From assembly GCF_044547355.1 (NCBI RefSeq), contig NZ_JBIUAG010000002.1, positions 248,001 through 312,000 of the forward strand: 64,000 nt of DNA. Reading direction: 5' to 3'. The translations under genes were made by a program, and so were the position numbers. Source of the stretch: Kutzneria sp044547355. Its GTDB lineage: Bacteria > Actinomycetota > Actinomycetes > Mycobacteriales > Pseudonocardiaceae. Below the pieces are notes generated by a model. It was not told where the DNA came from. It was given only the letters and a program-made list of their open reading frames with translations, and did no database searches. Positions within the stretch are counted from its first letter, which is position 1. Each line of letters begins with the position of its first letter. Of this stretch, positions 27,790 through 36,199 are shown one piece after another.

Positions 27790-27876
27790 GGACTCGACTG
27801 GATCTGGTTGACGAAACTTGAGCAAGTGTCGGCTCGGCCAACGGTGCACACGTGGGCGTAGGGCTTGGAGGTCGTG

Positions 27877-28221
27877 GTGAAGGACGAACTGGAGTTCTTC
27901 GACGTCGAGACTGTGCCGTGGCAGCCGGACCCGGCGGCACCGGGAGTCAGCGAGCGGGTGCTCAGTCGGGAGGCGGACGGTGCGGTGGGCACGCGGATCG
28001 CGCGCTGGGCGCCGGGCACGGAGACGTCCGGCGTGATCCGGCACGACTACTTCGAGGAGGTTCTGCTGCTCGAGGGCTCACTGCACGACATCACCCTGGA
28101 CCGGACGTTCCGGGCCGGACACTTCGCCTCGCGCCGGCCCGGCATGCCGCACGGTCCATATCGGACCGTGGACGGCTGCACCATGATGGAGATCAGGCAC
28201 CGGGCAGTTGACGCATCTTGA
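27877..28221 (+). CDS. Cupin-domain protein, ChrR-like
   Basis: 114 aa from GTG 27877, GGAGG 5 nt upstream (GTG 27874 and TTG 27865 also in frame). One cupin barrel: motif 1 region HDYFEEVLLLEGSLHDITLDR and motif 2 region GHFASRRPGMPHGPYRT. Glu and His residues are consistent with a metal site. Similar to the C-terminal cupin of ChrR and to dihydroxyacetophenone dioxygenase-type cupins. Function unknown. The 3' end overlaps the convergent TTC38-like gene by 29 bp. Confidence 0.8.
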   Translation: MKDELEFFDVETVPWQPDPAAPGVSERVLSREADGAVGTRIARWAPGTETSGVIRHDYFEEVLLLEGSLHDITLDRTFRAGHFASRRPGMPHGPYRTVDGCTMMEIRHRAVDAS

Positions 28222-29518
28222 GCTGGTTGTACGGGGAATCGGGTCGAACGCTGATCCGCTCCCCGATCAGCGTGCGGGCCTGCCCGGTGCGACCGGCGCG
28301 AATGGCGGCCTCGACGAGCGTTCGCTGCATGACGTCTCGTTGGGCATGGCTACCGCCGAACTCATGCACGTGTCGGCGGATCGGCCAGAGCAGGTCTACC
28401 GCCTCGGCGTAGCGGCCGCGGCCGAAGGCGAGCAGCGCTTCGCAGATAGGCAGGCCAACCCGGGCGGTCATGGCGATATTGGTTGCCGGAGCGGCCTCGG
28501 CGACGTAGCGACGACGGTCGGCGATGAGGTCCGCGGCGAGGTCGTCCTCACCGGCGGCGACGTAGGACATGACGGCGTGCATGTCGTTGAACGCGTTGAA
28601 CGGCACCGTCATGCGCGGCGGCCAGGTCGCGGCGAGTTTGGCCCAGCGGTCGCCAACCTCCTCGCCCAGCAGGTGCAGTCGCCACATCAGGCTGGCCGCG
28701 TTGACCACCTCGGTGATGGTGGACTCGTCGGTGGGCGCGAGCCGCTCGTCGTAGATATCAAGCGCCTCACGGTGGCGGCCAGCCTCCAGCAGGAACAGGC
28801 AGTAGTGCCACCAGATGTGCACGCGAAGCAAATTGCCGCGGTCCCAGTCCGGTCGGCGGTGCTCCAGCATGGCGATGCCGTCGTCATAGCTGGCGCGCAT
28901 CTCGTGGGTGTGGCCGACGGCGTGAATGCTCCAGACGTCGGCGGCGTCGAGTTCCATCGCCCGCAGTCCGGTCTGTTCGGCCAACTCCCAGTGGCCGCAT
29001 TCCTCCAGGCCGAACGCGTACATGCCGAGCAGATTGGCATAGTGCGGATCCGCAGGGCTCCAGGCCGGCAGCGCACCCCCGATCCGGTCACGCAGAGAAG
29101 TGGCGTTCCCGGTGAGGAAGTCGATCTGGTGGCCGACCGCGAGGGCCAGTGCGTCGCGGGGCTGCTCCGCCGTCAGGTCGGCGAGCAGTGCACCGGCGGC
29201 GTGCAGATCGCCGTCGAGCAGGGTGGCGGCGGCTTCCGTGTGCAGCCGTTCGCCATCGGTGAGGTCGCCGACGCGCTGACGAAATTCGGCGAACTTCTTC
29301 GCCGCCGGCGGCACGTACTGCGGGTCGGTGCTGAGCACCGCCAGGTACACACGCATGGCGTTCGCCGTCGGCAGCAGTGGGTCCTCCGTCACCGCGCGCT
29401 CGGAGCGTTCGCCCACATCCGTGCGGAAGTGCAGCAACGAGTCGACGGCCCCGTCCAGTTCGTCGACCGCGGCGGCCGTCGCGGCGTGCACCGAGATTCC
29501 GTGCTGGTCCAGACGCAT
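28193..29518 (-). CDS. TPR protein of the TTC38 family
   Basis: 441 aa from ATG 29518, directly after a leaderless TATCGT box (29525-29530, minus). It carries the TTC38 hallmarks LLGMYAFGLEECGHWELAEQ, ADVWSIHAVGHTHEM and NLLRVHIWWHYCLFLLEAG, with the clustered His and Trp unusual for plain TPRs. TTC38-like proteins are widespread but biochemically uncharacterised; an enzyme role has been suspected because of these conserved residues. It lies between a cupin and a LuxR-type regulator. Confidence 0.85.
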   Translation of the reverse strand: MRLDQHGISVHAATAAAVDELDGAVDSLLHFRTDVGERSERAVTEDPLLPTANAMRVYLAVLSTDPQYVPPAAKKFAEFRQRVGDLTDGERLHTEAAATLLDGDLHAAGALLADLTAEQPRDALALAVGHQIDFLTGNATSLRDRIGGALPAWSPADPHYANLLGMYAFGLEECGHWELAEQTGLRAMELDAADVWSIHAVGHTHEMRASYDDGIAMLEHRRPDWDRGNLLRVHIWWHYCLFLLEAGRHREALDIYDERLAPTDESTITEVVNAASLMWRLHLLGEEVGDRWAKLAATWPPRMTVPFNAFNDMHAVMSYVAAGEDDLAADLIADRRRYVAEAAPATNIAMTARVGLPICEALLAFGRGRYAEAVDLLWPIRRHVHEFGGSHAQRDVMQRTLVEAAIRAGRTGQARTLIGERISVRPDSPYNQLKMRQLPGA

Positions 29519-29630
29519 TCCGCGACGATACGGCCACCTCGGAGGTGCCCGGACCACCGTCCACAGGTTGAGCGCGGGGTCAGGTGGTCGAGTGCAGGGT
29601 TATAGGTGCGGGGTTTGAGATTGGGGCCGC

Positions 29631-30860
29631 TCAGAGCAGCCCGAGCTGGGCGGCACGGACGCCGGCCTGGAAGCGGCTGCGGGCGTCGAGGCTGAGCATG
29701 GCGGCGGCCATGTCGTTGCGGACGGTCCGGACGCTGACGCCGACCTGGCGGGCGATGGCGTCGTCGGTGAGGCCGTCGGCCAGCAGGCGTAAGACCTTGT
29801 GGTGACGGGGCGTTGGCTCGGCCGGCGGCTGGTGACGACGGACGCCGGGGCTGCCCTTGCCCCAGATCTGGTCGGCGAGCGCGCAGAGTGGCGCGACGGA
29901 GGTGGCGCTGCGGTGGACGACCGCGTGGTCGCCGGCGACGACCATTGCGACGGATCGGTCGACCAGCACCATCGTGGTCGGCAGGGTCGGCACGATCCGG
30001 GGTGCGGCGCCACGCGTGCGTAGCCACATGGCGTGAGCTGCGACGCTAGGCGTGCGGATCAGTTCACCGCGCCAGACGAGCCGGAGTTGAGCGCCGCGAC
30101 GGAGCACGGCCTCGGCGATCGGAACCGCGAACTCGTACGAGCCCGTCCGGTACTGGCCACTGAGGATCACGACCTCGCGCCGCGCGTTGGCGACAAGGTG
30201 CTCGGCGAACGAGTTCATCTCGTCCAAGCCGTCGAGCCGGTCCGGTCCGGGCGGCCGATGGCTGGCGATGAGCTGAGCGATCGACAGCGCCTGCGGCCGG
30301 GCGTCGCCGGCACTGAGCCCCCACACCCGGCTTGCGGCCAGCGCAGGCAGCGCCAGTGCCGGATCGACCGCGCGGACAGCTCCGCTCTCCTCGGCCGAGG
30401 CCGCAAGCAGGCCGTCGGCGCGGAGCTGGTCAACGACGGCGGTGAGTCCACCGACATCGAGCTCAAACGGTGCGCTGCCGAGGCCAACCTGGCCGAAATC
30501 GCTCCGACCGGAGCCGACCTGCGCGAGACCAAGCTGACCTGCGCCGACCTGATCGGGGTCGGCCGAAGCGGGACCTGCCGGAGCAGCACCCGCCTGATCG
30601 AGGCTGGAGTCGAGCAGGCCGTGACCTGGGGCGATCCGGTCGTGGTCGGAGACCGAGGGACTGCTGTCCCGGCCGGACTGGTTGGGGCCGGAATCGAAGG
30701 GGTTGTTGGGCGGGTCGAATCGGGGGTGGACGGAGTTGAGGGGGGCGTGGCCATGGTCGAGGTTGAGCTGACGGGCCAGGTCGGAGAGCCGCCATCGGAC
30801 GCGCGTGAGTGCCGTCCGATAGACAGCCTCGGTGACGGCGTCGAGACCCAAGCCGCTCAC
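29631..30860 (-). CDS. LuxR-type regulator with TrmB-like N-terminus and a low-complexity insert
   Basis: 409 aa from GTG 30860 with a G-rich ribosome site. C-terminal LuxR HTH: LTDDAIARQVGVSVRTVRND. The middle (about 190-320) resembles the phospholipase-D-like/TrmB sensor region of actinobacterial LuxR proteins (ARREVVILSGQYRTGSYEF, TPSVAAHAMWLRTRGAAPRI). The N-terminal winged helix begins DAVTEAVYRTALTRVRWRLS and resumes at FELDVGGLTAVVDQLRADGL. Between them sit about 90 low-complexity residues rich in D/Q/G/P (DPDQVGAGQLGLAQVGSG). These match the repeat-rich DNA and interrupt the DNA-binding fold. Probably a pathway-specific regulator with an expanded loop. Confidence 0.8.
   Translation of the reverse strand: MSGLGLDAVTEAVYRTALTRVRWRLSDLARQLNLDHGHAPLNSVHPRFDPPNNPFDSGPNQSGRDSSPSVSDHDRIAPGHGLLDSSLDQAGAAPAGPASADPDQVGAGQLGLAQVGSGRSDFGQVGLGSAPFELDVGGLTAVVDQLRADGLLAASAEESGAVRAVDPALALPALAASRVWGLSAGDARPQALSIAQLIASHRPPGPDRLDGLDEMNSFAEHLVANARREVVILSGQYRTGSYEFAVPIAEAVLRRGAQLRLVWRGELIRTPSVAAHAMWLRTRGAAPRIVPTLPTTMVLVDRSVAMVVAGDHAVVHRSATSVAPLCALADQIWGKGSPGVRRHQPPAEPTPRHHKVLRLLADGLTDDAIARQVGVSVRTVRNDMAAAMLSLDARSRFQAGVRAAQLGLL
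30470..30725. repeat. Degenerate short repeats inside the LuxR-type gene
   Basis: Imperfect 15-18-bp units with CCGACCTG or GACCTGCGCC cores encode the low-complexity insert (DPDQVGAGQLGLAQVGSG and similar). Phase is less regular than in the other arrays. The repeat is more diverged, so membership of the family is tentative. Confidence 0.45.
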
Positions 30861-30955
30861 AACCCACCCCCAGGCGCAGGCAACTGTTGCTGAGCCGCAT
30901 CGAATGCTGCCGGGGGTGGCTGACGTGCCGCTTGTCCCGCACTTGTTCGGGTCGG

Positions 30956-32593
30956 CTAGGCCTCGCTGACCAGGGACGCGGCGCCTGCGCAGACGGCGCA
31001 GACCAGGGCGAAGATCAGCGGCTCCATGGTGCCGGCGTTGGCCTGGTCGAGCATGGCCCACAACAGCACCAACGCGTTGGACAACCCGAGGAGCACGCAC
31101 GCCAGCCCGATCACAGGGCGGCGCACCGGCATGGTGAGCACAGTGAGCCGGCTGCCCGCCGGCACCCGAATCAGCTCGACAAGAGCGACGACCGCGACGA
31201 CGCACGGGATGGCGTAGCCGAGCCAGGCCAGCACCGGCGTCGGTTTCGGCAGACCGGCGACCATCAGGAACACACCGGCGATCACCAGCGTCATGGACAA
31301 CCGTCGGACACCACGCCAGGCCAGCTTCTCCGCTATCGGCGGCCGTCCCCCGCCGGCCGCTCGACCGGCACCAGACGCTCGACCAACGCCACCGGTTCGG
31401 TCGGCACCGGCGGATCGACCGGCCCTGGCGGATTGATCAGCATCGACGGACCGACCAACACCGGCGGATCGATCAGCACCGGCGGATCGATCAGCACCGG
31501 CGGATCGGTCGACTTTGGCGGCCCGCCCCTCTCCGGATCGGTCGGCGCGCGTTGACCGGGCGGTCGGCGCGCGGCCGTCGTCAGGGACTCGACCGTCGCC
31601 TGGAGTTCGACGAAAAGCTCGATTTCGTCGAAAAGCAGATTTTCGACCGTGGAGCTCGTCGTCGGGCGAGGAGATCCGGCCGGACGGGTAGCCCGTGGCG
31701 GCACGGTCCGAGGTGGACCGGTCGGCGGCCAAGCGGCGGGGTTGCCACTCGTCGGACGAAGTGGACCGGTCCGACGACCACCAGTGCGGCGGAGCTGAGT
31801 GGTCGGGCGGGGACCACCGGCCCGAGGAAGCAGAGGTGCGGTGGAGGTAGCCGTCGCCGGGGAGTGAACCGAAGGCCGAGGGACGATCGGCGGCGGGGAG
31901 CGCGCCGAAAGCCGAGGGGCGGCTGTGGCCGGGGAGTGCGTCGGAAACCGAGGGATGGTCGGCGGCGTGGAGCGTGGCGAAGTTGAGGTTTTCGGCGAAA
32001 TTCTCGGTTGCGACGGAGCGCTCGCGGGAGGGCGGCTGGCGGAGGCGGGCGAGTTCGGCACGAACGCGAGGGTCGCCCGGTTTGCGGCGCATGGCGGTGC
32101 GGTAGGCGCGCTCGGCGGTGGCGAGATCGCCGGTCCGCCGAGCGGCATCGCCCAGGACGAGGTAGGGCCGGACATGATCGGGCTGGTAGCGCACGGCCTG
32201 GGCGGCGGCGTCGACGGCGTCAGGCCAGCTGCCGGCGGCGCCGAAGGCCTCGGCCAGGGCGATGCGGCACCGCCAGTCGGAAGGCGCGGCCCGGACGGCC
32301 TGTCGAGCGGCGGCCACGGCCTCCTCATGACGGGCGAGGCGGCTCAGCGCCTTGCTGGCCAGGCGGTGAGCCGCCGCCCTGTCACCGGGAAGTGCCAGCG
32401 CACGGCGCGCGGCGGCGAGGGCGGCGGGCGCGTCGCCACGGTCGAGGAGCGCGCCGGCGAGCCGGCGCCAGACCTCGGCGCTGTCGGGATGGGAGTTGGC
32501 GGTGCTGCGCAGCAGGGCCACTGCTTTGCGTCGCCGGCCGGAGGCACTCAACTTGGCTGCTCGATCGAGTACGTCTCCGATCGGTTCGACCAT
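30956..32593 (-). CDS. TPR protein with low-complexity linker and C-terminal membrane anchor
   Basis: 545 aa from ATG 32593 with GGGAGGA upstream. Residues 1-185 are about five TPR units (AVALLRSTANSHPDSAEVWR, AYRTAMRRKPGDPRVRAELA). Residues about 190-410 are hydrophilic, rich in D, R, S and P, and contain tandem hexapeptides of DRSAGA type encoded by exact 18-bp repeats (31411-31518). The last 130 residues hold about four hydrophobic segments (LVIAGVFLMVAGLP, LGYAIPCVVAVVALVELI). Probably a cytoplasmic scaffold anchored to the membrane. The function is unknown. The linker length is likely variable between strains. Confidence 0.75.
   Translation of the reverse strand: MVEPIGDVLDRAAKLSASGRRRKAVALLRSTANSHPDSAEVWRRLAGALLDRGDAPAALAAARRALALPGDRAAAHRLASKALSRLARHEEAVAAARQAVRAAPSDWRCRIALAEAFGAAGSWPDAVDAAAQAVRYQPDHVRPYLVLGDAARRTGDLATAERAYRTAMRRKPGDPRVRAELARLRQPPSRERSVATENFAENLNFATLHAADHPSVSDALPGHSRPSAFGALPAADRPSAFGSLPGDGYLHRTSASSGRWSPPDHSAPPHWWSSDRSTSSDEWQPRRLAADRSTSDRAATGYPSGRISSPDDELHGRKSAFRRNRAFRRTPGDGRVPDDGRAPTARSTRADRSGEGRAAKVDRSAGADRSAGADRSAGVGRSVDADQSARAGRSAGADRTGGVGRASGAGRAAGGGRPPIAEKLAWRGVRRLSMTLVIAGVFLMVAGLPKPTPVLAWLGYAIPCVVAVVALVELIRVPAGSRLTVLTMPVRRPVIGLACVLLGLSNALVLLWAMLDQANAGTMEPLIFALVCAVCAGAASLVSEA
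31411..31518. repeat. Array D: six exact-phase 18-bp repeats encoding DRSAGA hexapeptides
   Basis: Units of CGGATCGATCAGCACCGG start at 31411, 31429, 31447, 31465, 31483 and 31501. Units 4 and 5 are identical, the others differ by a few bases. Read on the minus strand they give DRSAGA-like hexads in the TPR-membrane protein. Related TTCGACGAA/TTCGTCGAA cores occur just downstream at about 31607-31645. Confidence 0.8.
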
Positions 32594-32711
32594 CGCTTGT
32601 GTCCTCCCGCCAGCCGGACCAGGCAACTCGGGCAAGTCTGGCAGCGGGCGACGCGGAACGAGGGGACCGTCTTATACCGGCGTGTCGCGCGAGCGGACAC
32701 CGCTGGACGGC

Positions 32712-33353
32712 CTAACTGACGCGGGCGAGCTCTCGGGCCGACTCGAGCGCGGCGGCGCGAGAAGCGTCAGCGTGCTCACGGAACTGCGCCAGCGCGGGGT
32801 CGAGGTGCGCGAGGGTGAACTCGGCGGTGATGAAGGTCAGGTTGCGGTCGAGGCCGATCTGGCTGAGCACCTTGCGCAGGTACGGCTCCAGGTGATCGAA
32901 GTCGGCCCGCGGTGCGCCGGCGGCGTAGGAGCCACCCTTGGAGGCGGCGACCACGACCCGGTTGCCGACGAGTGGCCCTTCGCCGGTCTCCTTGCTTACA
33001 GCGGTTCCGGGACCGATCACGCGGTCGAGCCAGGCCTTGAGCGTGGACGGGATGCTGAAGTTGTACATGGGCACGCCCAGCAGCACGACGTCGGCGGCGA
33101 GCAGTTCGTCGACGAGCTCCTGGCTGGTGGCGGCGTCGGCGGCCTGCTCGGGCGTGAAGTCGGCGGGCGGCAGCATCTTGGTCGCCAGGGTGAGCGCGTT
33201 GAGATGTGGAACGGGCTTTTCGGCCAGGTCACGGTAGGTGTAGGCGCCGTCGGGGTTGGCCAGCCGCCAGTGCTCGGCGTACGCCGCGGACAGCTCCCGG
33301 GACACCGACCCCTCGTGCCGAACGCTCGTGTCGATGTGCAGCAGGGCGACCAT
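32712..33353 (-). CDS. azoR: FMN-dependent NADH:azoreductase / NAD(P)H:quinone oxidoreductase
   Basis: 213 aa from ATG 33353 with GAGAGGA upstream. AzoR fold: LLHIDTSVRHEGSVSRELSA (flavin phosphate loop), GVPMYNFSIPSTLKAWLDRV and the SKGGSYAAG loop. It reduces quinones and azo compounds with two electrons using FMN. Divergent from a MarR regulator with a 102-bp intergenic region. A TTGACT-N17-TACGTT promoter is readable on the minus strand there, overlapped by the candidate MarR sites. Likely induced by electrophile or quinone stress. Confidence 0.9.
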   Translation of the reverse strand: MVALLHIDTSVRHEGSVSRELSAAYAEHWRLANPDGAYTYRDLAEKPVPHLNALTLATKMLPPADFTPEQAADAATSQELVDELLAADVVLLGVPMYNFSIPSTLKAWLDRVIGPGTAVSKETGEGPLVGNRVVVAASKGGSYAAGAPRADFDHLEPYLRKVLSQIGLDRNLTFITAEFTLAHLDPALAQFREHADASRAAALESARELARVS

Positions 33354-33382
33354 GACTGTCCTCTCGATCGGGATATTCTGCT

Positions 33383-33420
33383 TCAAGAACGTACGAGACT
33401 AGATGTTCCGAGTCAAGAAC
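33383..33420. promoter_or_regulatory. Candidate MarR sites between azoR and marR
   Basis: TCAAGAAC is repeated at 33383-33390 and 33413-33420, 30 bp apart (about three helical turns). The second copy overlaps the minus-strand -35 (TTGACT) and the first lies near its -10. GTTCCGAG-type partial inverted copies lie between. Confidence 0.45.
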
Positions 33421-33455
33421 TTCTCGGGAGACCGCCGACACGTAGGATTTACGGT

Positions 33456-33947
33456 GTGGACACCGAGCTGTCGGACGCCTGCGCCGCCGCCCAGGCCTGC
33501 GGCGAGCGCGACAACCTGAACTGGCTGCTGCACCGCGCCGCCCAGCGGATGGGCGCGGCGTTGGAGAGGCACGCGACCAAGGCCGGCGTCGGCATCCGCG
33601 GCCAGCTGGTGCTGACCGCCCTGGCCGAGGGCCGTCAGCAGACGCAACTGGCACTGGGCAACCGACTCGGCCTGGACAAAACGACCATGACCTCCACCTT
33701 GGACCGGATGGAGCAGCAGGGACTTGTCGTCCGCCGACCTGATCCGGGTGACCGCCGCGTGCGTATCCCCGAACTGACAGAGAAGGGTCGCCAGGTCCAG
33801 GCGGCGGTCCGGCTCGAACTGGAACTGGTCGAACGGGCCGTGCTCGAGGGATTGAGCACGGAGGAGGAGGCGGTGCTGCGGCGCGTTCTGCTGCGGCTGG
33901 CGGTGCCCGAGGAGAGCGACGCCGGCCCCGGCGGCTCGTGCGTGTAG
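33456..33947 (+). CDS. MarR family regulator
   Basis: 163 aa from GTG 33456, 7 nt after a leaderless TAGGAT box (33443-33448). MarR winged helix: GRQQTQLALGNRLGLDKTTM, STLDRMEQQGLVVRRPDPGD and DRRVRIPELTEKG, flanked by dimerisation helices. Two N-terminal cysteines (DACAAAQACGE) could act in redox sensing, as in some MarR proteins that control quinone reductases; that is inference. Divergent from azoR, its probable target. Confidence 0.9.
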   Translation: MDTELSDACAAAQACGERDNLNWLLHRAAQRMGAALERHATKAGVGIRGQLVLTALAEGRQQTQLALGNRLGLDKTTMTSTLDRMEQQGLVVRRPDPGDRRVRIPELTEKGRQVQAAVRLELELVERAVLEGLSTEEEAVLRRVLLRLAVPEESDAGPGGSCV

Positions 33948-34184
33948 CGATCATCACGCACGGAAGTGGTCACAACAGGGGCAAGGCCGTTCCCCTTTTC
34001 AGGTCATATCCCCACACTTTCGTACGGTGAATGACGAAACCGCTGGACCGCCACCCGGATGAGTGACAGATTGAGCGGGCAACTCCGCCTGGGGGCGACA
34101 TTGAGTGAACGTGGACAAGTTCTCCAGAGGACTCGGCCACTGTTGACTCAAAGACGAGTGTCGGGAAGCCGAGGGGTGAACACG

Positions 34185-34610
34185 ATGCGTAACGACCACA
34201 TGACGCTCCGCTCGATGGCGGTGCTGGACCTTCTGGTGCCGGACGCACCGTCGGTCCCGGTCGAGGTCGAACTTCGCTACGACACCCGTGACCCCTTCGC
34301 CGTGACAGCGGCGTTCCGCTCCGGCCCGTCCGGCTGGGTGGAGTGGTGCTTCGCCCGCGACCTGCTGGCTGACGGCCTGATCGCCGAGGCCGGCTCGGGC
34401 GACGTGCGCATCCGCCCGGCCGTCGACGACATCGAGTTGGTGGTGCTGGTCGTCAGCTCGCCAGCCGGCCTGGCCATGTTCGAGGCCTCCGCGCAGGAAC
34501 TGGCCGACTTCCTCGACCGCACCTACGACCTGGTGCTTCCCGGCACCGAGAACCAGTGGGTCAGCGTCGACGACGCGCTCACCACCCTCATGCCCTACGA
34601 CCTGGGCTGA
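34185..34610 (+). CDS. SsgA-like (SALP) sporulation/cell division regulator, SsgB type
   Basis: 141 aa from ATG 34185, GAGGGG 8 nt upstream. It follows the SsgB pattern: VPVEVELRYDTRDPFAVTAA, GWVEWCFARDLLADGLIAEA, SGDVRIRP and SSPAGLAMFEASAQELADFL. These proteins occur only in morphologically complex actinomycetes, where SsgB recruits FtsZ to division sites during sporulation. The gene is monocistronic. The 237-bp upstream region has no ORF and presumably holds developmental promoters; I could not identify specific regulator sites. Confidence 0.9.
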   Translation: MRNDHMTLRSMAVLDLLVPDAPSVPVEVELRYDTRDPFAVTAAFRSGPSGWVEWCFARDLLADGLIAEAGSGDVRIRPAVDDIELVVLVVSSPAGLAMFEASAQELADFLDRTYDLVLPGTENQWVSVDDALTTLMPYDLG

Positions 34611-34689
34611 GCCGCTCCTCCCCCACGGCACCGCACCCGTTCGGCGCAGATCACCCCCAGGCCGGAACAACCCCTCGTCCGCCCCTGTT

Positions 34690-34720
34690 GGAATGTTTCG
34701 TTGTCGCATGCAAACATTCC
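34690..34720. promoter_or_regulatory. Inverted repeat upstream of the DHA2 exporter
   Basis: GGAATGTTT (34690-34698) and AAACATTCC (34712-34720), perfect 9-bp arms, 13-bp spacer. It lies immediately before the Shine-Dalgarno GAGGGAG and GTG 34737, a position suited to an operator. No local repressor gene is adjacent. Confidence 0.55.
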
Positions 34721-34736
34721 GCGAGGGAGCCGTTCG

Positions 34737-36164
34737 GTGGGGTTACGCCAGCTGAGCCCGAAGGTTGTCGTCAGCGTGGTCTTCGTCGCCGCGCTGTTCC
34801 TCAACATCCTCGACACCACGATCGTCAACGTCGCCCTGCCGACGATCGCCGCCCAGTTCCATGTGACCGCCGCCGACGCCGGCGCGGTCGTCGTCGGCTA
34901 TCTGCTCAGCCTCGCGCTGGTGATCCCGGCGTCCGGCTGGCTGGGCGACCGGTTCGGCAGCAAGCGGGTGTTCCTGATCGCGCTCGCGATCTTCACGGTG
35001 GCCTCCGCGCTGTGCGGGGTAGCCCAGTCCCTCCCCCAGCTCGTCGCGTTCCGCCTGCTCCAGGGCCTCGGCGGCGGCATGCTCGCGCCGATCGGCCTGG
35101 CCATGCTGTACCGGGAGTTCCCGCTGGCCGAGCGGATGCGCGTGAACCGGGTGCTCATCCTGCCCACGGCGGTCGCCCCGGCGATGGGCCCGGTGCTCGG
35201 CGGCCTGCTGGTGGACACCCTGTCGTGGCGGTGGGTGTTCTACGTGAACCTGCCGGTTGGCGTGCTGACCTTCCTGTTCGGGCTGTTCCTGCTCCGTGAA
35301 CACCGCGAGCCGGGCGCCGGGCGCTTCGACGTGGCCGGCTTCCTGCTGTCCGGGGTGGGCTTCGCGCTGCTGATGTACGCGTTGACGGAGGGCGCCACGC
35401 TGGGCTGGGGCTCGCCGCAGATCCTGATCACCGGCGCACTGGGCGTGGCACTGCTGGCGGCGACCGTGTTGGTGGAGCTGCGGGTAGCGGAGCCGATGCT
35501 GGACCTGCGGCTGTTCGGCGACCGGCTGTTCCGCACGATCAACGTCGTGCAGCTGGTGTCGACCGCCGGTTTCCTCGGCACGCTGTTCGTGTTCCCGCTG
35601 CTCTACCAGTCGGGGCTGGGTGTGTCGGCCTGGCAGACCGGGCTGACCACGTTCCCGGAGGCGGTCGGCGTGCTGCTCGGCACGCAGATCGCCAGCCGGG
35701 TGTACTCGACGCTGGGGCCACGGCTGCACATCGTGCTGGGCGTGGTGAACGCGGCGGTGGCGATGATGCTGCTGACGCTGGTCGGGCCGGCGACGCCGCA
35801 GTGGCTGGTCATGTTGATCATGTTCTACCTGGGGCTGGGCATGTCCAACAACTTCAACCCGGCCCAGACGGCCGCGTTCGCGCAGGTGCCGCCGACCAAG
35901 ACCGGTCGGGCCTCGACGCTCTACAACTCGGGCCGCCAGGCCGGGTCCGCTGTCGGCGTCGCGGTGTTGGGCAGCGTTCTCGCGGCGGCGGGCGCGGGCA
36001 GCGGCCACCTGCTCGGCTACCAGCTGGCATTCGTGGTGGCGGCCGCGCTGATGATCGGCGCCGGCGCGGTAGCGCTGCTGATCAAGGACCGCGACGCGGC
36101 GGCGACCATGGCGACGCCGGCGCGGGCACAGGCGGTGGAGGCCGTCGAGACGGCCGGCGCCTGA
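34737..36164 (+). CDS. MFS drug exporter, DHA2 (EmrB/QacA) family
   Basis: 475 aa from GTG 34737 with GAGGGAG 7 nt upstream; TTG 34701 lies inside the inverted repeat and is rejected. DHA2 motifs: LFLNILDTTIVNVALPTIA (motif D1), GWLGDRFGSKRVF (motif A) and LILPTAVAPAMGPVLGGLLV (motif C, antiporter). About 14 membrane segments. It exports toxic or secondary metabolites by proton antiport. Monocistronic, with an inverted repeat just upstream. Repeat array E follows the stop after about 35 bp. Confidence 0.9.
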   Translation: MGLRQLSPKVVVSVVFVAALFLNILDTTIVNVALPTIAAQFHVTAADAGAVVVGYLLSLALVIPASGWLGDRFGSKRVFLIALAIFTVASALCGVAQSLPQLVAFRLLQGLGGGMLAPIGLAMLYREFPLAERMRVNRVLILPTAVAPAMGPVLGGLLVDTLSWRWVFYVNLPVGVLTFLFGLFLLREHREPGAGRFDVAGFLLSGVGFALLMYALTEGATLGWGSPQILITGALGVALLAATVLVELRVAEPMLDLRLFGDRLFRTINVVQLVSTAGFLGTLFVFPLLYQSGLGVSAWQTGLTTFPEAVGVLLGTQIASRVYSTLGPRLHIVLGVVNAAVAMMLLTLVGPATPQWLVMLIMFYLGLGMSNNFNPAQTAAFAQVPPTKTGRASTLYNSGRQAGSAVGVAVLGSVLAAAGAGSGHLLGYQLAFVVAAALMIGAGAVALLIKDRDAAATMATPARAQAVEAVETAGA

Positions 36165-36199
36165 ACAACCGCGAGGACGCCTTCGGTGCGAGCCGGCGG

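Noticed and set aside
27740..27790. Insertion sequence remnant (12-bp inverted repeats)
   Set aside because: Only 20 bp lie between the repeats, no transposase fragment and no target duplication.
30440..30600. Pentapeptide-repeat (A-D/N-L-x-x) protein on the plus strand
   Set aside because: The translation looks like ADLRETKLTCADL, but it lies antisense to the low-complexity insert of the LuxR gene and has no start or family length.
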